Numbered from the stretch's first letter, positions 16,086 through 26,659 are shown. The stretch: DNA of 64,000 nucleotides from Klebsiella pneumoniae (GCA_945873095.1 CAMCBU010000002.1:121985-185984), one strand, 5' to 3'. The notes: generated by a model not told the origin, from the letters alone. Numbers and translations are program-made.

Positions 16086-17749
16086 AACTGCGCGTTCTTG
16101 CCCGACTGATCCAGATCCAGCGTGTCCTCGTGCGCCACGGCCTCGACGAGTTCGTCGCAGAAACACATCTCTACCGGCCTTTGCGTTTTGTCTTTCTCGC
16201 CTCGCCGTGGACCTGGTTCGAGCGTCGCAAGGGAGCTACGCGTGCCGAACGACTCCGTCTCGCACTCGAAGAGCTCGGTCCGATCTTCATCAAACTCGGA
16301 CAGGCGCTCTCGACCCGTCGCGATTTGTTGCCAGCTGATATCGCGATCGAACTGTGCAAGCTTCAAGATCGCGTCCCGCCCTTCGACGGGGCGCTCGCCA
16401 AGCAGATTGTCGAAGCCGCCTTCGGACGACCCGTGCTCGAGGTCTTCGACGAGTTTTCGCAGCAACCGCTGGCGGCCGCCTCGATCGCTCAAGTGCATGT
16501 CGCCAAGCTCAAAGCCGATGGAGCCGACGGTTCCGGCTGCGACGTCATCGTCAAAGTTTTGCGCCCGGGCATGCGCGAGCTCATCGAGCGCGATCTCGAG
16601 GTCATGCACGCGCTCGCCAGACTCGCCAAGCGCAACTCGCACGAGGCGAGGCGACTGCGCGTCGATGAGATCGTCGATGAATACGAGAGGACGATCCTCG
16701 ATGAGCTCGATTTGATGCGCGAGGCGGCCAACGCCGCGCAACTTCGGCGCAACTTCGAAGACTCCGATCTGCTGCACGTGCCGAAAGTCTATTTCGATTT
16801 TTGCCGCGTCAACGTGATGGTGATGGAGCGTATTCGCGGTATCACCATCAGCGACATGAACACACTGCGAAAACTGGGAACGAATATCCCGCTGCTGGCG
16901 ACCAACGGCGTAAAGATCTTCTTCACCCAAGTTTTTCGCCATAATTTTTTCCATGCCGACATGCACCCGGGGAACATCTTCGTTCTGGCGGACGACCCCT
17001 CGCGTCCGCGCTATGCAGCCGTGGATTTCGGGATCGTCGGCACACTCGATCTGCGTGATCAACATTATTTGGCAGAGAATTTCCTCGCGGTTTTCGATCG
17101 AAACTATCGTCGCGTGGCCGAGCTACATGTGGAATCCGGCTGGGTCCCCGCTGACACGCGGGTCGATGAAATGGAATCGGCGATTCGCACGGTCTTGGAG
17201 CCGATCTTCAACAAGCCGCTGAAGGACATATCTTTCGGTACCATTCTGCTACGCCTGTTCGATATTTCCAGACGCTTCGACATGCGTATTCAACCGCAGT
17301 TGATCCTGTTGCAGAAGACGCTGCTCAACATCGAAGGTCTTGGTCGAGATCTCTATCCGGAACTCGACATCTGGCAGACCGCGGCGCCCATCCTGCGCGA
17401 GTGGATGCGCGATCGCTTGAGCCCGCGCGCTCAACTGCGTCAGCTCCGTAATCATTTGCCGGCCATGATCGAAGTGACGCAAGCGCTCCCGCCGCTGCTG
17501 AAGGTGGCCGTCCAGAAATGGCAGGACGGCAAACTGCATATCGGCGTTCAGCCCGAAGATATCGAAAAGCTGCGTCAAGAAATTCGCGCCGGCGAAAAGC
17601 GTCGCAACGCGACTCTCGTAGCCACGATGCTCGCATTTACTTCCTTGCTGTGGTTCGGCCTCGAGTTGTGGCCGGTAGCCGTCGGCCCGCTGTTGCTGAT
17701 CGCAGCCGTCGCCGTGCTATGGATTGGCGGGCGTCGCGCAGGTCGGTAG
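16082..17749 (+). CDS. ubiB: Ubiquinone biosynthesis protein UbiB (atypical kinase/ATPase)
   Basis: 555 residues. Signature FIKLGQALSTRRDLLP contains the KxGQ motif of the ABC1/ADCK/UbiB family. Protein-kinase-like elements follow: AASIAQVHVAKL (an Ala-rich nucleotide loop in place of the Gly-rich loop), FHADMHPGNIFVL (catalytic loop) and VDFGIVG (DFG). Two hydrophobic helices at the C-terminus (about 515-550) anchor it in the inner membrane. It promotes ubiquinone synthesis, probably by extracting lipid intermediates using ATP. Confidence 0.96.
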   Translation: MKLRVLARLIQIQRVLVRHGLDEFVAETHLYRPLRFVFLASPWTWFERRKGATRAERLRLALEELGPIFIKLGQALSTRRDLLPADIAIELCKLQDRVPPFDGALAKQIVEAAFGRPVLEVFDEFSQQPLAAASIAQVHVAKLKADGADGSGCDVIVKVLRPGMRELIERDLEVMHALARLAKRNSHEARRLRVDEIVDEYERTILDELDLMREAANAAQLRRNFEDSDLLHVPKVYFDFCRVNVMVMERIRGITISDMNTLRKLGTNIPLLATNGVKIFFTQVFRHNFFHADMHPGNIFVLADDPSRPRYAAVDFGIVGTLDLRDQHYLAENFLAVFDRNYRRVAELHVESGWVPADTRVDEMESAIRTVLEPIFNKPLKDISFGTILLRLFDISRRFDMRIQPQLILLQKTLLNIEGLGRDLYPELDIWQTAAPILREWMRDRLSPRAQLRQLRNHLPAMIEVTQALPPLLKVAVQKWQDGKLHIGVQPEDIEKLRQEIRAGEKRRNATLVATMLAFTSLLWFGLELWPVAVGPLLLIAAVAVLWIGGRRAGR

Positions 17750-17765
17750 GAATTCGACCGTCAAT

Positions 17766-18695
17766 TTATCGGCTTGTGCAATCGGCGCCGGGGGTGGGTT
17801 TCCATCCCTTGATGATACGAACAGCCGCCCGCGCGATTCCAGCGTTGTCGTGCGCAACCCCCGGAACGACGACACACGACCAATTGAAAGTCTGCCCAGT
17901 ACGCATCGCGATCTGCCGCGAAGTGCCATAGAAATTTTGACCTCGGGCGTAGCGATGGGGCCCCTGTTCCATTGCTGCGGGCTGTCTCGGCAAACTACGA
18001 TGATTCGGATCGGAATCGGCGTCACCCAGCATCACGACCATGGGCGATGCAAACACACCGGCTACAGCCCCCTCGGGTGCGCCGCGCAAGCCGAAAGGCC
18101 AATCGACGGTAGCCACTGGAAACAGGTACGAGCCCGCATTGGCGGCGATGGCCGCGACCATGCGCTGAGCAACGCCCAACATCACGAATCGGTGAACGAA
18201 CTGGGCGCCGGCCGAGTGTCCGAATAACCAATACTGCTTGGCATCCAAATTTTCGTGATGGCGCAGTGCATCGAACAGGGGCTCAATCGACGAGTAGGCC
18301 CAACGCGCCTTCGGCTGCAAGTTGCCGGACTCGTCAAATACGCCGCCGAAGTTGTAGCCTGCACTACCGGGAAAATGGTCTTGGGCGTATTCCGGCACGA
18401 CGACCACGAGCTCGTTAGCCAACGCGATGTCGCGCCATTCGGCGAGATACCGATCGGCATCGCGCCCCACTCCATGCATGACGAACACGATCGGCGCGTC
18501 AGCGCTCGTATTGGCCCCACGCAGATACCAGAGCGTGATCGGCGCACCACCCCAATCGGATACCGTCAGACGCTTTGAACCAGGCACATCGACACCGGCA
18601 AGCCCCGCGTGACTCACCATGGGTGACAGCAAAGCGACCAATACGACCGCCCAAAGGGTGATCGCGGGCGACGTTCGGCAGAGCGAGCTGGTCAT
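17766..18695 (-). CDS. Secreted alpha/beta-hydrolase (poly(3-hydroxyalkanoate) depolymerase/esterase-like)
   Basis: 309 residues; the ATG overlaps the symporter stop by one base. Signal peptide at residues 1-30 ending in VSHA. Motifs are VFVMHGVGRDADRYL with the oxyanion HG, the nucleophile elbow FGHSAGAQFVH, Asp in VVMLGDADSDPN and His in VVPGVAHDNAG, giving a complete Ser-Asp-His set. It resembles secreted esterases of the LpqC/PHB depolymerase group. The substrate is not evident. It is the last gene of the extended trp operon, and is convergent with ubiB (16 bases between stops). Confidence 0.82.
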   Translation of the reverse strand: MTSSLCRTSPAITLWAVVLVALLSPMVSHAGLAGVDVPGSKRLTVSDWGGAPITLWYLRGANTSADAPIVFVMHGVGRDADRYLAEWRDIALANELVVVVPEYAQDHFPGSAGYNFGGVFDESGNLQPKARWAYSSIEPLFDALRHHENLDAKQYWLFGHSAGAQFVHRFVMLGVAQRMVAAIAANAGSYLFPVATVDWPFGLRGAPEGAVAGVFASPMVVMLGDADSDPNHRSLPRQPAAMEQGPHRYARGQNFYGTSRQIAMRTGQTFNWSCVVVPGVAHDNAGIARAAVRIIKGWKPTPGADCTSR

Positions 18696-19963
18696 TATCC
18701 TTTGAGTTCGCGTGAGAGACGTTCGGTGTCGAGAGCGCCTTCCCAGCGTGCAACGACAATCGTCGCCACGGCATTGCCCACGAAATTGGTGATGGCACGG
18801 CATTCGGACATGAAACGATCGATACCGAGAATCAAGGCCATGCCGGCCACGGGTACGGCAGGCACCACAGCCAACGTGGCGGCCAGAGTGATGAAGCCGG
18901 CACCGGTGACACCGGCTGCACCTTTGGAGCTGATGATCGCGACCAATAGCAGTAATACCTGATCAGTCAGACTCAAATCCACACCGGTCGCCTGTGCGAT
19001 GAAGAGTGCCGCCAACGTCATGTAGATGTTGGTGCCATCGAGGTTGAACGAATATCCGGTCGGCACGACCAGACCCACGACCGACTTGGCGCAGCCCACC
19101 TGCTCGAGCTTGCGCATCAAAGATGGCAGCGCCGACTCGGACGAGCTGGTGCCGAGCACCAACCACAACTCTTCTTTGAGATAAGTGAGGAGTCGCCAAA
19201 GAGAGAAGCCGGAGGCTCTCGCGATCAAACCCAATACGACCAAGATGAAAAAAGCCGAGGTTAGATAGAAGGTGGCGATCAAGGCGGCGAGGTTGGCGAT
19301 CGAGTCGATGCCGTATTTGCCGATGGTGAAGGCGAAAGCACCAAAAGCACCGATCGGTGCGAAGCGCATCAATAGAGTCACCATCTTGAAAAACGCATCA
19401 CTGACGACATGCAAACCTTCGACGATCCGGTTGCGGTTTTGGTCGAGGTTGGCGACGCTGATACCGAAGATGATCGCGATGAAGAGCACGGAGAGGATCT
19501 GGCCGCTCGTTAACGCGCCGAGAAACGTGTCGGGGATGATGGCGAGCAGGAAAGAGACGATGTCCTGTTCTTGTGCCTTGCCCACATAACCTGCCACCGC
19601 GCCATCATCGAGCGTGGCCGGATCGACATTCATACCCTCACCCGGCTTGACCACATTCGCCACGATGAGGCCGATGACGAGTGCGCCGGTCGACACCACG
19701 ACAAAATACAGCAACGCTTTGCCGGTCGTACTGCCGAGACTCGCCAGTGAAGACATGCTCGCGATACCACTGGCAACGGTCAAAAAAATCACGGGAGCAA
19801 TCACGAGTTTGACGAGCTTGATGAAGGCGTCGCCCAACGGCTTGAGTTGGACAGCCATGTCGGGGGCGAAATGTCCGAGCGCCCCTCCCAAGAGGATGGC
19901 GAGCAGGACCTGCGCATAAAGCGCGGTCCACCAAGGCTTGGGGGGCGCCGTCGCGAAACTCAT
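18695..19963 (-). CDS. Dicarboxylate/amino acid:cation symporter (DAACS/GltP-DctA family)
   Basis: 422 residues; ATG 19963 chosen because it overlaps the trpA stop (ATGA). About eight helices plus two hairpins. Family signatures: the Ser-rich HP1 tip [16 protein letters not shown], and [20 protein letters not shown] in helix 7 (NLDGT in place of NMDGT). It should import C4-dicarboxylates or acidic/neutral amino acids with H+ or Na+. The coupling to trpA is unusual and hints at a substrate or regulatory link to tryptophan supply. Confidence 0.9.
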   Translation of the reverse strand: MSFATAPPKPWWTALYAQVLLAILLGGALGHFAPDMAVQLKPLGDAFIKLVKLVIAPVIFLTVASGIASMSSLASLGSTTGKALLYFVVVSTGALVIGLIVANVVKPGEGMNVDPATLDDGAVAGYVGKAQEQDIVSFLLAIIPDTFLGALTSGQILSVLFIAIIFGISVANLDQNRNRIVEGLHVVSDAFFKMVTLLMRFAPIGAFGAFAFTIGKYGIDSIANLAALIATFYLTSAFFILVVLGLIARASGFSLWRLLTYLKEELWLVLGTSSSESALPSLMRKLEQVGCAKSVVGLVVPTGYSFNLDGTNIYMTLAALFIAQATGVDLSLTDQVLLLLVAIISSKGAAGVTGAGFITLAATLAVVPAVPVAGMALILGIDRFMSECRAITNFVGNAVATIVVARWEGALDTERLSRELKG

Positions 19964-20727
19964 CCCCGCAGCGCCCGCAACCACGGACGCGGATCCTCTC
20001 CCCGCTCCAGCACTTCGACCAACGCCGATCCCACGACGACCCCGGCGACGTGACTGCGCAATTTCTCGACCTGTTCGCGTGAACGGATACCAAAACCCGC
20101 ACAGACGGGCACGGGGGATGTGGCCGTCACCGTGTTGAGATAGTCGATCACCGAGTCGGGTACCACGACGTTCTTACCGGTAGTCCCCGTCATCGTCACG
20201 GCATAGACGAAGCCGTCGCTCGCAGCACAGACTTGCTGCAATCGCGCCGGCGTCGTCACCGGTGTGACCATTTGCACGAGTGCGACGCCCAGGGCGGCGA
20301 GCGCCGCGCGCAAATCATCGCCCTCATCAAACGGCAGATCCGGCACGATGAAGCCGCAAACGCCAGCCGCCGCCGCATCGCGAGCCAGTGCGGCATAACC
20401 ATATTGCAACAGCGGGTTTAGGTAGCTCATCAGCACCAGCGGCGTGGCGGGCCGCTGCATGCTCGCGAGTTCCGACATGATCCAGCGCAAACTCACACCC
20501 TGCTTCAAAGCAGCCTGACTTGAGCGCTGGATCGTCATGCCATCGGCCATGGGATCGGTGAACGGCACACCGATCTCGAGGACATCCGACTCGCTGGCGA
20601 CCATCAATAAATGCTCACGGAACTGTTCTTTGCGCGGAAAGCCTGCGGTGATGAAAGCGACGATAGCGGGCTCACCGCGCTTCGCCGCAGCGCGCACAGC
20701 TTCGGCCAAACGCTCACTCGGCTTCAC
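19960..20727 (-). CDS. trpA: Tryptophan synthase alpha chain
   Basis: 255 residues; GTG start overlapping the trpB stop (GTGA). Cleaves indole-3-glycerol phosphate to indole and glyceraldehyde-3-phosphate, passing indole to TrpB. Catalytic acids are present: Glu51 in [10 protein letters not shown] and Asp62 in PMADG. Phosphate-binding [10 protein letters not shown] and AVTMTGTTG loops are present, the latter in place of the usual SxxGVTG. Confidence 0.96.
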   Translation of the reverse strand: MKPSERLAEAVRAAAKRGEPAIVAFITAGFPRKEQFREHLLMVASESDVLEIGVPFTDPMADGMTIQRSSQAALKQGVSLRWIMSELASMQRPATPLVLMSYLNPLLQYGYAALARDAAAAGVCGFIVPDLPFDEGDDLRAALAALGVALVQMVTPVTTPARLQQVCAASDGFVYAVTMTGTTGKNVVVPDSVIDYLNTVTATSPVPVCAGFGIRSREQVEKLRSHVAGVVVGSALVEVLERGEDPRPWLRALRG

Positions 20728-21977
20728 GATGTTTTCTCCGCGAGGATGGTTCTTTGCAAGGTCGGCATATCTTTGTCACCACGCCCCGACATACAAAGGA
20801 TGACCTGTGCGCCCGGATGAGTCTTCGCCCAACGCTTTACGCCGTGCAGCGCGTGAGCGGTTTCGAGTGCGGGCAAGATCCCTTCGAGCTTCGAACACTC
20901 GGTCAGTGCCGATAACGCTTCCTCGTCCGTCGCCGACTCGTACTTCACTCGGCCTGCCGACATCAACAAAGCATGTTCGGGTCCGACGCCCGGATAATCG
21001 AGACCCGCCGAGATGGAGTCGGTCTCGTGAATCTGGCCGTTCTCATCTTGGAGCAGCAAGGAATAGCAGCCCTGCAGCACACCGGGCCAGCCGTAGCTGA
21101 GGCTCGCCGCATTCTCACCCAAGTTGACACCGCGGCCACCCGCTTCGATACCGACGATCTCGACCGACGCATCGGGAACGAAAGCGTGGAACATGCCGAT
21201 GGCGTTCGATCCGCCACCCACGCAAGCAAACACCGCATCTGGCAAGCGACCGTTGCGCTCCAAATATTGGGCGCGCGCCTCGCGACCGATGATCGCCTGC
21301 AACTCGCGCACGAGGAACGGATAGGGATGTGGGCCGACGGCGGAGCCGAGTAGATAAAACGTGCCCATCGGATCGGAGACCCAATCACGCAAGGCCTCAT
21401 CGATCGCTGCACGCAATGTTTGATCGCCGCCCGTGACCGGAACGACTTCAGCGCCCATCAAGCGCATACGCCCCACGTTCGGCGCCTGTCGCTCCATGTC
21501 GATGGCGCCCATATAGACGATGCACGGCAAACCGAGCCGCGCGCAGGCCGCCGCACTGGCGACGCCATGCTGCCCGGCACCGGTCTCGGCGACGATCCGC
21601 GTGGCACCCAAGCGTTTGGCGAGCAGTGCCTGACCGAGAGCATTGTTGATCTTGTGTGCGCCGGTGTGCGCGAGGTCTTCGCGCTTGAACCAAATCTCGG
21701 CACCCCACGCAGCCGACAAACGGGGGGCATAGCTCAACGACGTCGGTCGCCCGACCCAGTGTCGCAACTGTTCGGTCAGTTCGGCTTGGAAATCGGCGCG
21801 GTGCAGATGCTCGCGCATGCCGGCCTCGAGACGCTCGAGGGCGGGAATCAAGGTCTCCGGGACGTACCTGCCACCGTAAGGACCGAATCGACCGCGTGGA
21901 TCCGGATATTGGCCGCCGAGCTCGGCATCGAGCATACGACGCTGCTCCTCGAAACTGAATTTCACATGGGCATTCAT
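20724..21977 (-). CDS. trpB: Tryptophan synthase beta chain
   Basis: 417 residues. PLP-dependent condensation of indole with serine. The Schiff-base lysine is Lys109 in HTGAHKINNALGQA, the phosphate-binding GGGSNAIGMF is present, and the N-terminus FGPYGGRYVPETL is typical of canonical TrpB1. The ATG lies three bases after the trpF stop, with GGAG about 14 bases upstream overlapping the end of trpF. Confidence 0.97.
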   Translation of the reverse strand: MNAHVKFSFEEQRRMLDAELGGQYPDPRGRFGPYGGRYVPETLIPALERLEAGMREHLHRADFQAELTEQLRHWVGRPTSLSYAPRLSAAWGAEIWFKREDLAHTGAHKINNALGQALLAKRLGATRIVAETGAGQHGVASAAACARLGLPCIVYMGAIDMERQAPNVGRMRLMGAEVVPVTGGDQTLRAAIDEALRDWVSDPMGTFYLLGSAVGPHPYPFLVRELQAIIGREARAQYLERNGRLPDAVFACVGGGSNAIGMFHAFVPDASVEIVGIEAGGRGVNLGENAASLSYGWPGVLQGCYSLLLQDENGQIHETDSISAGLDYPGVGPEHALLMSAGRVKYESATDEEALSALTECSKLEGILPALETAHALHGVKRWAKTHPGAQVILCMSGRGDKDMPTLQRTILAEKTS

Positions 21978-21980
21978 CTT

Positions 21981-22580
21981 TCATACTCCTGCAGAGGCGC
22001 GGCGGACCGCCTCGACGAATTCGACGATTTTCTGCGGCGACTTGCGACCGGGTGACGCCTCGACACCACTCGACACATCCACGCCGAAAGGACGCACGGC
22101 ACGAATCGCCGCTGCGACATTGTCGGGCGACAATCCGCCCGCCAGCACCAACTCGGTCGCACCGGCAACCTGCGCAGCCTGCTGCCAGTCAGCCGTGACG
22201 CCGGCGCCGCTACGAGGTCCCTCGAACAGGACTCGCGCAGGCCACTGCGCCGGCGCGATCTGCTGCTGACGAACGACCGGCAGTATACGAGCCGGATCGA
22301 GCGATGGCAGCGATGCAAGGTCCAACCAGTCCAGCTGCAATAAATCGGGTTGAAACTCCCGCAGCAGCGTCGCTACGAGCGCGGGGGCAGGATGCAAGGT
22401 GACCGCGACACACAGCGCTTTGCCGCGCGCCGGCTCTGCCAAACGCAGTGCCTGATCGATACTGAGTTCTCGCGGTGAGGGTGCGAAGACGAAACCGATC
22501 GCATCGACTTGCTGTTCGAGCGCGATCGAAACCGCCGTTGCATCCGTCAAGCCACACACCTTGATCCACACGGTCTTCAT
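21981..22580 (-). CDS. trpF: Phosphoribosylanthranilate isomerase
   Basis: 199 residues from ATG 22580, preceded by GAAG; a TTG at 22589 overlapping the trpC stop is an alternative start. Amadori rearrangement of phosphoribosylanthranilate. Catalytic Cys in KVCGLTDA and Asp in LLQLDWLD; the C-terminal phosphate-binding GVDVSSGVE is standard. Confidence 0.94.
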   Translation of the reverse strand: MKTVWIKVCGLTDATAVSIALEQQVDAIGFVFAPSPRELSIDQALRLAEPARGKALCVAVTLHPAPALVATLLREFQPDLLQLDWLDLASLPSLDPARILPVVRQQQIAPAQWPARVLFEGPRSGAGVTADWQQAAQVAGATELVLAGGLSPDNVAAAIRAVRPFGVDVSSGVEASPGRKSPQKIVEFVEAVRRASAGV

Positions 22581-22585
22581 GATCT

Positions 22586-23467
22586 TCAAGCGTGTGTCGA
22601 TGAGCGACGCTGCTCGACCGCCGAACGAGCCGACTCCAGCATGGCCGCCAGATGCGCTGCTGGGTCTGACGCTTGCATCAACGCACCGCCGATCAACGCT
22701 AGGTCATAGCCGACGCTCGCCATACGCGCGGCATCGGCCGTGGTGATGACACCGCTCTCGGCCACACGGGGTACGGACGTCGGCAATTCGGACACCAAAC
22801 TCTCCAAGCGATCCGGCACGACTTGCAGACTCACGAGATCGCGACTGTTGATTCCGATCAATAACGAGGTGCTCGCTGATCGACAACGTTCGATCAAGCG
22901 CGCTGCTCGCTCGATATCGACTCGATCGAACGTCTCGATCAAAACAAAAAGCTGTTGCGCGAGCGCCGTTTCACACAGCAAGCCCAAGCTCTGCTCATCG
23001 AGCATCCGGACGATCAACAACACCCCGCCTGCACCCGCTGCCCTGGCCTCCAAAATCTGATAGGGATCGACCAAAAAATCCTTACGCATCGTCGGAATAC
23101 GCGAGACGCGACCATCCGCTGAGTGTCGAACCACGCGCAACGCAGACGCAGCGCGTAAATGATCGAGCGAACCATCGAAGCGCTCTGGTTCGGTGAGCAC
23201 GGAAATGGCCGCAGCGCCCCCTTGAACGTAGGAGCGGATTCGCGCATCGGCCGAATCACCCGTGGCGTGACCGAGCTGTCCGAGCGCCGGTGAGCGCAGC
23301 TTCATCTCGGCGATCACATCGAAGCCTTGCGTGGAGAGTTGCAAGGCGGGCGGAGTTGGCAGATCCACGAGTGACGCCGCGAGCTCCGACTGCGACAGCT
23401 GAGCTTTGGCCGCCTCGACCCGACGTCGACTACTCGCCGCCATCGTCGCGAGAAAATCCTCAGCCAC
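22586..23467 (-). CDS. trpC: Indole-3-glycerol phosphate synthase
   Basis: 293 residues; GTG 23467 overlapping the trpD stop by eight bases was chosen because DFLATMAASSRRRVEAAKA matches the family N-terminal helix; ATG 23443 is an alternative. Ring closure and decarboxylation to indole-3-glycerol phosphate. Core motifs RKDFLVDPYQILEARAAGA, LIGINSRDL and VAESGV are clear. The active-site segment reads AEMKLRSPALGQL, where most enzymes have AEIKxASPSKG; the catalytic Glu and Lys are kept but the loop is divergent. Confidence 0.93.
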   Translation of the reverse strand: MAEDFLATMAASSRRRVEAAKAQLSQSELAASLVDLPTPPALQLSTQGFDVIAEMKLRSPALGQLGHATGDSADARIRSYVQGGAAAISVLTEPERFDGSLDHLRAASALRVVRHSADGRVSRIPTMRKDFLVDPYQILEARAAGAGGVLLIVRMLDEQSLGLLCETALAQQLFVLIETFDRVDIERAARLIERCRSASTSLLIGINSRDLVSLQVVPDRLESLVSELPTSVPRVAESGVITTADAARMASVGYDLALIGGALMQASDPAAHLAAMLESARSAVEQRRSSTHA

Positions 23468-24509
23468 GTCCGAACTCCGCCAGCTGCTGCAATCTTTGCT
23501 TTGCCTCACCGCTGTCGATCACGGCGGCAGCGCGCGCGACGCCACGCTTGGGGTCCGTCACGAGCCCGGCACACTCCAGCGCCAACGCAGCGCCCATCAG
23601 CAAAGTATCGCGATGTGCACCGACATCGCGCCCTTCGAAAACCGCGCGTAACGCGGCCGCGTTGTTGGCGGCATCACCGCCTGCAAGCTCGGCTGGTTCG
23701 CACAGACGCATCCCGTAATCGCCGGGGCTACGCACACTGCGCGTCACGACGCCGGGTCGTACATCGAACAACACGAAAGGCCCTGCCGTGGTCGGCTCAT
23801 CCCAACCGAGCGCACCATGTACGACAAAAGCGCGCGTCACACCAGGTAAACCGGCGAGCGTCTCGGCCATGAGCTTTGCCATCGGCTCGCTGTAGGCACC
23901 AACGAGCTGGAAGGGAGGTGCCGCCGGGTTGGTGAGGGGGCCGAGCACATTGAATATCGTGCGAATACCGAGCGCTTGTCGGATCGGCGCGATCGCCTTC
24001 ATCGCCGGGTGGTAATGCGGCGCAAAAAGAAACGAGAAACCGGTCGCGCGCAAACACTCGCCGGCACGCTGCTCATCGAGCGGCAACGGTAAACCGAGCG
24101 CTTCGAGCACATCGGCACTGCCGCTGCGGCTCGAGATCGATCGATTGCCGTGCTTGATGACCGGGATGCCGCAGGCCGCTACCAACAAAGCGGTGCCGGT
24201 GGAAATATTCACGCTGCCGGAGGCGTCGCCACCCGTGCCCACGATGTCGATGGAGCGGTGCAGTAGATCGACATCTACTTTGGGCTTACGTGCCAACTCG
24301 CGCATGGCGGCCGCGAAACCGCGCAACTCCGCCGCCACGACACCCTTGGCTCGCAGCGCAGCGAGGACGGCGCCTGCAACCGCCGGAGCCAACGACGGCT
24401 CCGTTAGGGCCTTGAGCAGCCTCGCGCTCTCTGGCTCGCTCAGATGGTGACCATCCAACACCTGCTCGAGCATTTCTTTGACCGATTTTTCTGTGACAGA
24501 TTCAGTCAC
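23460..24509 (-). CDS. trpD: Anthranilate phosphoribosyltransferase
   Basis: 349 residues; GTG start with GGGAGG upstream, overlapping trpG by eight bases. Transfers phosphoribose from PRPP to anthranilate. PRPP-binding GTGGD, then [26 protein letters not shown] and the [10 protein letters not shown] hinge are canonical. It is a separate polypeptide, not fused to TrpG as in enterics. Confidence 0.96.
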   Translation of the reverse strand: MTESVTEKSVKEMLEQVLDGHHLSEPESARLLKALTEPSLAPAVAGAVLAALRAKGVVAAELRGFAAAMRELARKPKVDVDLLHRSIDIVGTGGDASGSVNISTGTALLVAACGIPVIKHGNRSISSRSGSADVLEALGLPLPLDEQRAGECLRATGFSFLFAPHYHPAMKAIAPIRQALGIRTIFNVLGPLTNPAAPPFQLVGAYSEPMAKLMAETLAGLPGVTRAFVVHGALGWDEPTTAGPFVLFDVRPGVVTRSVRSPGDYGMRLCEPAELAGGDAANNAAALRAVFEGRDVGAHRDTLLMGAALALECAGLVTDPKRGVARAAAVIDSGEAKQRLQQLAEFGRG

Positions 24510-25095
24510 GCCGACCTCCCGACTGCAGCAGGAAATTTTGCATCAATCGAGGACCATCCGGCGTGAGCACGCTCTCGGGATGGAATTGCACACCCTCGAT
24601 CCGCAGCTCGCGATGCCGCACGCCCATGATCTCTCCCTGGGCGGTCTGTGCGGTGACTTGTAAGTGAGCCGGGAGACTCTCCGGTTGTGCAATCAAAGAA
24701 TGATAGCGACCGATCTCGCACGGGTTCGGCAGACCTTCGAACAATCCCCGGCCGTCGTGCGTGATCGTGGATGTTTTTCCGTGCATCAAGCGGCCGGCAC
24801 GGACCACCTTGCCACCGAAAACCTCGACGATGGACTGATGTCCGAGACAGACGCCGAAAACAGGCACTATGCCGGCGAAGGCTCGAATCATCTCCATCGA
24901 AACGCCCGCGTCGTACGGTGTACCCGGACCCGGCGAGATACATACATGGGTCGGAGCGCTCGCGAGTGCCTCTGCCACGGTCACGGCGTCGTTGCGCCGC
25001 ACGTCGACCTCGGCACCCAAGATCAGGAACGCCTGCACGAGGTTGTAGGTGAAGGAATCGTAGTTGTCGATCAGCAGCAGACGCGGCGCAGTCAT
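24502..25095 (-). CDS. trpG: Anthranilate synthase component II (glutamine amidotransferase)
   Basis: 197 residues from ATG 25095, two bases after the trpE stop; TTG 25101 is possible. Class I amidotransferase with nucleophile Cys83 in FGVCLGHQ and the GVQFHPES His-Glu pair. Supplies ammonia to TrpE; in some bacteria the same protein also serves folate synthesis as Pab[13 protein letters not shown] is the usual N-terminus. Confidence 0.95.
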   Translation of the reverse strand: MTAPRLLLIDNYDSFTYNLVQAFLILGAEVDVRRNDAVTVAEALASAPTHVCISPGPGTPYDAGVSMEMIRAFAGIVPVFGVCLGHQSIVEVFGGKVVRAGRLMHGKTSTITHDGRGLFEGLPNPCEIGRYHSLIAQPESLPAHLQVTAQTAQGEIMGVRHRELRIEGVQFHPESVLTPDGPRLMQNFLLQSGGRRD

Positions 25096-25097
25096 GC

Positions 25098-26492
25098 TCA
25101 AAGACCCTCGGCGGCCATCGCCAGCGCTCGCGCAGCAGAGCTACTCTTGGCGAGCACTTCGTCGTATTCGCTTTGGGGCTGACTGTCGGCGACGATGCCA
25201 GCGCCTGCCTGATAGGAGTATTCATCACCCCGGAACACGAGCGTTCTGATGGTGATGGCCTGATCCATGTCGCCTTGAGCGCCAAAATAACCGACCGTGC
25301 CACCATAGAGCCCACGCCTGACCGGTTCGAGCTCATCGATGATCTCCATCGCACGCACTTTCGGTGCACCCACCAGCGTGCCGGCTGGGAACGCAGCCGC
25401 GAACAGATCGAACGCATCACGACCCGGCGCAAGCTCACCGCGCACACCACTGACCATATGCATGACATGGCTGTATCGCTCGATGGATTTATAGGGCGCC
25501 ACGTGCACGCTGCCGGGCTTTGCGACACGCCCTAGATCGTTACGCGCCAAGTCAACGAGCATGACGTGTTCGGCGTTTTCTTTGGGATCGGCGAGTAGAT
25601 CGGTCTCGCGTTCGCGATCAAGCAGATCATCTGCCGAGCGCGGTCGGGTCCCCGCGATCGGCCGCAATTGCGCTTGCCCATGCGAGAGCTTCACCAGCGC
25701 TTCGGGCGAAGACCCGACCACCGTGATGTCGCCGAGCGCGCAGTAATACATGTACGGTGAGGGATTGATGAGGCGCAGCGCGCGATAGGCCTCGAACGGA
25801 TCGAGATCATGTCGCCCCGCAAACCGCACCGATAACACGAGTTGGTAGACATCGCCCGCCGCGATGTAGTCCTGCGTTCGGCCCACCTTGGCTAAAAATT
25901 CGCTCTGCGACATCGAGGCCACCGGTGCACTGAACTTCCCGCGTGCACTCGGCAGCGGAACCCCTCCCCGCAGCGCGAGAATGATCTCGCGACGCAAGGC
26001 TTGGCGTTCGGTCTCGCTGCCCGAATGCAGCAAAGCGATGCCGCGCGTCAGATGATCGAATACGAGCAACGAACCCGGTGCAACGTAGTGCAAATCGGGT
26101 ACGCCGGCTCGATCCGGTGTGAATGGCGGCAACCGCTCAAAGAATCGAACGACATCGTAAGAGGCGTAGCCCACCAGACCGCCCGCCAACGGGAAGTCGG
26201 GACCCGCACCCGGAGCGGTCGGCCTCGGCGCTTTCGACAACGCGACTCGCAATGCGGCCAACAACTCTCGCTGATCCCGAGGGATCGAGAGCGACTGAGT
26301 CCCCTGCGTGAAACCATCGGCAGCGAGACGAACGGCGAAGCTCGTGTCACCGAAACCGATGAAGGAATAGCGCGCGAGACGTTCGCCCCCCTCCACGCTC
26401 TCGAGCAAGAAAGTTGGGTTGAAGGCGCGCAGCTTCAAGAACGCCGATACGGGCGTATCCAGATCACCAGCAATGTCGAATGGTGGTTTCAT
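25098..26492 (-). CDS. trpE: Anthranilate synthase component I
   Basis: 464 residues. Makes anthranilate from chorismate. The chorismate-binding core is clear: [52 protein letters not shown] and [19 protein letters not shown]. The N-terminal [18 protein letters not shown] carries the LLES motif of tryptophan feedback inhibition. The start is only six bases past the T run of the leader terminator, so the ribosome-binding region lies inside the attenuator stem. Confidence 0.96.
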   Translation of the reverse strand: MKPPFDIAGDLDTPVSAFLKLRAFNPTFLLESVEGGERLARYSFIGFGDTSFAVRLAADGFTQGTQSLSIPRDQRELLAALRVALSKAPRPTAPGAGPDFPLAGGLVGYASYDVVRFFERLPPFTPDRAGVPDLHYVAPGSLLVFDHLTRGIALLHSGSETERQALRREIILALRGGVPLPSARGKFSAPVASMSQSEFLAKVGRTQDYIAAGDVYQLVLSVRFAGRHDLDPFEAYRALRLINPSPYMYYCALGDITVVGSSPEALVKLSHGQAQLRPIAGTRPRSADDLLDRERETDLLADPKENAEHVMLVDLARNDLGRVAKPGSVHVAPYKSIERYSHVMHMVSGVRGELAPGRDAFDLFAAAFPAGTLVGAPKVRAMEIIDELEPVRRGLYGGTVGYFGAQGDMDQAITIRTLVFRGDEYSYQAGAGIVADSQPQSEYDEVLAKSSSAARALAMAAEGL

Positions 26493-26498
26493 AAACGC

Positions 26499-26532
26499 AA
26501 AAACCCATCCCGGTTGTGTCCGGAGATGGGTT
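26499..26532 (-). terminator. trp operon attenuator terminator
   Basis: On the minus strand, AACCCATC (26532-26525) pairs with GATGGGTT (26509-26502), with an inner CCGG/CCGG extension, followed by TTTTT at 26503-26499. It lies between the trpL stop and the trpE ATG, where an attenuator terminator is expected. GGGGTT within the Trp-codon region (26606-26601) could pair with the AACCC arm in an alternative structure; that pairing is only a suggestion. Confidence 0.8.
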
Positions 26533-26587
26533 CGGGTGGCTCATCCTCTTTGGATTTTTAGATCGACAGCGCCCCGCGCCCTCTCCC

Positions 26588-26650
26588 TCAGGAGCGGCGC
26601 CAACCCCACCAGCGGCGGGCATTCAATGGGTTGTGCGAGGCAGCGAACAT
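26588..26650 (-). CDS. trpL: trp operon leader peptide
   Basis: 20-residue reading frame from ATG 26650 to TGA 26588, with three Trp codons in four (RRWWGWRRS at the C-terminus, Trp at codons 14, 15 and 17). Sited between a good promoter and a terminator hairpin ahead of trpE. Ribosome stalling at these codons when charged tRNA-Trp is scarce should prevent terminator formation. No Shine-Dalgarno is seen and the predicted transcript starts about three bases before the ATG, so the leader is probably translated as a leaderless mRNA, as reported for some rhizobial trpL genes. Confidence 0.85.
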   Translation of the reverse strand: MFAASHNPLNARRWWGWRRS

Positions 26651-26659
26651 ACTCGAGAG

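Noticed and set aside
26464..26544. A 26-codon frame with an AAAGAGG site inside the trp attenuator
   Set aside because: It overlaps trpE out of frame and has no cluster of Trp codons; the 20-codon frame with RRWWGWRRS is the leader peptide.
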